Below are positions 15,551-17,966 of a stretch of DNA of 17,966 nt, piece by piece. How positions within the stretch are numbered: position 1 is the first letter of the stretch; the number at the start of each line of letters is the position of its first letter. The position numbers and the translations under genes are program-made. The notes below the pieces were generated by a model, which ran no database searches, was not told the origin of the DNA, and saw only the letters and a list, made by a program, of their open reading frames with translations. This stretch comes from Prevotella sp. UBA7782. GTDB lineage: Bacteria; Bacteroidota; Bacteroidia; Bacteroidales; Bacteroidaceae. Location: positions 1 through 17,966 of the forward strand of contig DLDC01000085.1 in the NCBI GenBank assembly GCA_002480935.1, read 5' to 3'.

Positions 15551-15638
15551 AAAGTGCCCTTTTAGCGTTTTAAAAGTGCCGTTTTTACACGTCAAAAGTG
15601 CCTGTTTCGCAACTTAAAAGCGGCCTTTTTACAACTTA
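15551..15638. repeat. Tandem array with exact 22-base period
   Basis: Four units start at 15551, 15573, 15595 and 15617. Units 1-3 begin with the identical octamer AAAGTGCC; unit 4 begins AAAGCGGC. After the octamer each unit has a T-run and, in most, an AC/GC dinucleotide followed by CTTA, GTCA or TTTTA. Decayed units beginning AAACC (15639) and AAAGGC (15661) keep the register. Spacing of 22 bases is about two turns of the helix, so the octamers would face the same side of the DNA. There are no spacers, which excludes CRISPR. It lies between divergent genes, about 190 bases upstream of the mutS -33 element. Confidence 0.85.
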
Positions 15639-15825
15639 AAACCATTGTTATGCTGTTTCGAAAGGCTAAATGGGGCCGTGCAAGCCGCATATTGTTAGGT
15701 TTCTTTACCAAGTATCCGACTTCCTTCAAGTCATGTTTCGTCAGTGTGGGGTGGGGCAGTGGTTGCTGTGGGTCCTACAGCCGGGCCGTGCGATAAGGGG
15801 CAGACTGAAAAAGCGAAATAATAAT
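15639..15825. other. Intergenic stretch between repeat array and mutS promoter
   Basis: No gene or RNA is recognised. It is GC-richer than the flanking AT-rich parts and contains a direct repeat of the nine-mer GGGCCGTGC at 15673-15681 and 15783-15791, 110 bases apart. With the features described at 15418-15638 and the mutS promoter this completes the 518-base divergent region. Confidence 0.4.
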
Positions 15826-15856
15826 TTTGCAAATTGGTTTTTTTGTCTTAACTTTG
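15826..15856 (+). promoter_or_regulatory. Bacteroidetes promoter of mutS
   Basis: TTTG (15826-15829), a 19-base spacer and TAACTTTG (15849-15856) match the Bacteroidetes consensus, using the same -7 octamer as the leuS promoter. The start site would be near 15863, giving a leader of about 30 bases, which is A-rich (AAGAAAAAGGAAAAAG) and lies directly before the ATG at 15892, typical of translation starts in this phylum. Confidence 0.8.
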
Positions 15857-15891
15857 CAAATCACCGAGTAAAGAAAAAGGAAAAAGCACTC

Positions 15892-17966
15892 ATGACGAGC
15901 AATGATAAGGGCCTCACGCCCATGATGAAGCAGTTTTTTGCTATGAAATCCAAGCATCCTGACGCGCTGTTGCTGTTCAGATGCGGCGACTTCTACGAGA
16001 CTTACTGTGATGACGCCATTGAGGCATCAAAGATATTAGGCATCACTCTCACCCGAAGAAACAACGGAGCGAGCTCCGGAGCAGAGATGGCGGGCTTTCC
16101 GCATCATGCTCTTGACACTTATTTGCCCAAGCTCATCAGGGCCGGAAAGCGTGTTGCCATCTGCGATCAACTGGAAGATCCCAAGAAAAAACGCGAGCTC
16201 ATCAAGGGCAAGAAGGGCCTTTCGGCCTTCGACAAGATGGTGAAGCGAGGCATAACAGAGCTTGTTACGCCCGGCGTAGCCATGAACGACAACGTGCTGA
16301 ACTATAAGGAGAACAACTTTCTGGCGGCCGTTCACTTCGGAAAAGGGGCGTGCGGCGTGTCGTTTCTCGATATTTCGACGGGCGAATTTCTTACGGGCGA
16401 GGGCACATACGATTATGTTGAGAAGCTCTTGGGCAACTTTCAGCCCAAGGAGGTGTTGTACAACCGGGCGCGTAAGGCCGACTTTGAGCGTTACTTCGGC
16501 ACCCGTCTGTGCACCTTTGAGCTGGACGACTGGGTGTTTACTGAGCAAACGGCGCGCCAAAAGCTGCTCAGGCACTTCGGCACACGCAACCTCAAGGGCT
16601 TCGGAGTAGACCATCTGCACAACGGAATAGTGGCCAGCGGAGCCATCATGCAGTATCTTGAGCTCACCCAGCACACACACATCTCGCACATAACAGCCCT
16701 CACACGCATTGAGGAAGACAAGTATGTGCGGCTCGATCAGTTCACCATTCGCAGCCTGGAGCTGCTCGCTCCTATGCAGCAAGACGGCTCGTCGCTGCTG
16801 CAAGTGGTGGATAACACCGTGACACCCATGGGCGGACGTATGCTCAGACGGTGGCTCGTGTTTCCGCTGCGCGACGTTAAGCCCATCAACGAGCGCCTCG
16901 ACGTGGTGGAATATTTCTTTAAGGACACCGAGTTCAGGGGCATTCTCGACGATGCCTTTCATCGTATGGGCGACCTGGAGCGCATCATATCCAAGGTGGC
17001 CGTGGGCCGTGTGAGCCCAAGAGAGATTGTTCAGCTCAAGAACGCGCTCCTTGCGCTGGGGCCGGTAAAGGCTGCTTGCGAGCAGGCCAGCGAGCCTTCG
17101 CTCAATAGGATAGGGGAGCAGCTCAGCCTGTGTGCCTCGCTGAGAGACCGTATTGCGCAAGAGGTGGTGCCCGATCCACCCTTGCTGGTCAACAAGGGGG
17201 GCGTGATAGCACGCGGATATAATGAGGAGCTTGACCAACTGCGTGACATTCGCGACGGAGGAAAGGAATATTTGCTGCAAATACAGCAGCGTGAGGTGGA
17301 GCAAACGGGCATCTCAAGCCTGAAGATTGGCTTCAACAACGTCTTTGGATATTATCTTGAGGTGCGCAACACCTTTAAGGATAAGGTGCCGGAAACGTGG
17401 ATACGCAAGCAGACACTGGCTCAGGCAGAGCGTTACATCACGCCGGAGCTGAAGGAATATGAGGAAAAAATACTGGGCGCAGACGAGAAGATACTGGCCA
17501 TGGAGGGCTCGCTCTTTGCCGAACTGGTGCAGTATATGCAGGAGTTTATACCGCAGGTGCAGATAAACGCCAACCTCATCGCGCGCCTAGACTGCCTCTT
17601 GGGCTTTGCCAAGGTGGCTGAGCAGAACAACTATGTGCGCCCCGTGGTAGACGAGTCGGATGTGCTCGACATTCACGGAGGCCGCCATCCCGTCATTGAG
17701 AAGCAGCTGCCCTTGGGCGAGAAGTATGTGCCCAACGATGTGTATCTCGACACGCAGAAGCAGCAAATCATGATGATTACGGGCCCCAACATGGCCGGTA
17801 AGTCGGCTTTGCTCAGACAAACGGCGCTCATCGTGCTGCTTGCGCAGGCCGGATGCTTTGTTCCGGCAGAGCAGGCACGCGTGGGATTGGTTGACAAAAT
17901 ATTCACCCGCGTGGGTGCGTCAGATAATATCGCCCTCGGAGACTCTACCTTTATGGTGGAGATGAC
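15892..17966 (+). CDS. mutS: DNA mismatch repair protein MutS (3' end outside window)
   Basis: Recognises base mismatches and small loops in DNA and starts repair with MutL. The first 691 residues are present, out of about 870 expected. The mismatch-reading domain I has CGDFYE with the Phe-X-Glu pair F34 and E36. The connector, lever and clamp domains follow over about 130-570 ([15 protein letters not shown] at the usual place), and the ATPase domain starts with the Walker A segment TGPNMAGKS (630-638) and [17 protein letters not shown] near the end. Walker B and the dimer region lie beyond the window. The start at 15892 follows the promoter and the A-rich leader and leaves the normal N-terminus. 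No frameshift is seen. Confidence 0.98.
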   Translation, partial: MTSNDKGLTPMMKQFFAMKSKHPDALLLFRCGDFYETYCDDAIEASKILGITLTRRNNGASSGAEMAGFPHHALDTYLPKLIRAGKRVAICDQLEDPKKKRELIKGKKGLSAFDKMVKRGITELVTPGVAMNDNVLNYKENNFLAAVHFGKGACGVSFLDISTGEFLTGEGTYDYVEKLLGNFQPKEVLYNRARKADFERYFGTRLCTFELDDWVFTEQTARQKLLRHFGTRNLKGFGVDHLHNGIVASGAIMQYLELTQHTHISHITALTRIEEDKYVRLDQFTIRSLELLAPMQQDGSSLLQVVDNTVTPMGGRMLRRWLVFPLRDVKPINERLDVVEYFFKDTEFRGILDDAFHRMGDLERIISKVAVGRVSPREIVQLKNALLALGPVKAACEQASEPSLNRIGEQLSLCASLRDRIAQEVVPDPPLLVNKGGVIARGYNEELDQLRDIRDGGKEYLLQIQQREVEQTGISSLKIGFNNVFGYYLEVRNTFKDKVPETWIRKQTLAQAERYITPELKEYEEKILGADEKILAMEGSLFAELVQYMQEFIPQVQINANLIARLDCLLGFAKVAEQNNYVRPVVDESDVLDIHGGRHPVIEKQLPLGEKYVPNDVYLDTQKQQIMMITGPNMAGKSALLRQTALIVLLAQAGCFVPAEQARVGLVDKIFTRVGASDNIALGDSTFMVEM

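Noticed and set aside
15551..15638. CRISPR-like array
   Set aside because: Units are contiguous at 22 bases without unique spacers, and no cas gene is present.
16036..17304. Open frame of 422 codons on the minus strand
   Set aside because: It lies wholly antisense within mutS, whose motifs are intact; the product has no recognisable features and reflects the codon bias of mutS.

Overview
The window looks like a Bacteroidales chromosome segment, most likely Prevotella or a close relative. The reasons are the type IX secretion (T9SS) protein PorZ, promoters of the Bacteroidetes form TTTG-N19/20-TAnnTTTG ahead of leuS and mutS, little sign of Shine-Dalgarno sequences, and the style of the proteins. 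No tRNA, rRNA, insertion sequence or CRISPR array is visible.

Layout. nadA (+) opens the window. It is followed by a 326-base convergent intergenic region packed with hairpins, including a 61-base almost pure A/T hairpin and a terminator. From about 12.83 kb down to 1.2 kb the minus strand carries eight tightly spaced genes that read as one operon: leuS, a YitT/DUF2179 membrane protein, rdgB, porZ, a GT-C-like membrane protein, a GtrB-like GT2 glycosyltransferase, a second GT-C-like paralogue and an acyltransferase-3 protein. The only convincing promoter is upstream of leuS, and the terminator lies after the acyltransferase gene. Further right is a separate minus-strand gene for a secreted PL9 pectate lyase with its own terminator. 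A 518-base divergent intergenic region follows, with a striking 22-base-period tandem repeat, and then mutS (+), cut off by the window end.

How the genes fit together. nadA, leuS, rdgB and mutS are housekeeping genes (NAD synthesis, tRNA charging, nucleotide pool cleaning, mismatch repair). The accessory interest is the downstream half of the leuS operon. In Porphyromonas, PorZ passes anionic LPS to the PorU sortase at the cell surface. Here porZ is followed directly by what looks like a lipid-linked sugar module: one GtrB-like polyprenyl-phosphate sugar transferase, two paralogous GT-C-like transferases that would use its product outside the membrane, and an O-acyltransferase. I infer, without proof, that this module decorates a surface glycan, possibly the one that T9SS cargo is anchored to. 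The neighbouring pectate lyase has a signal peptide and a T9SS-like C-terminal domain, so it may be a cargo of the same pathway.
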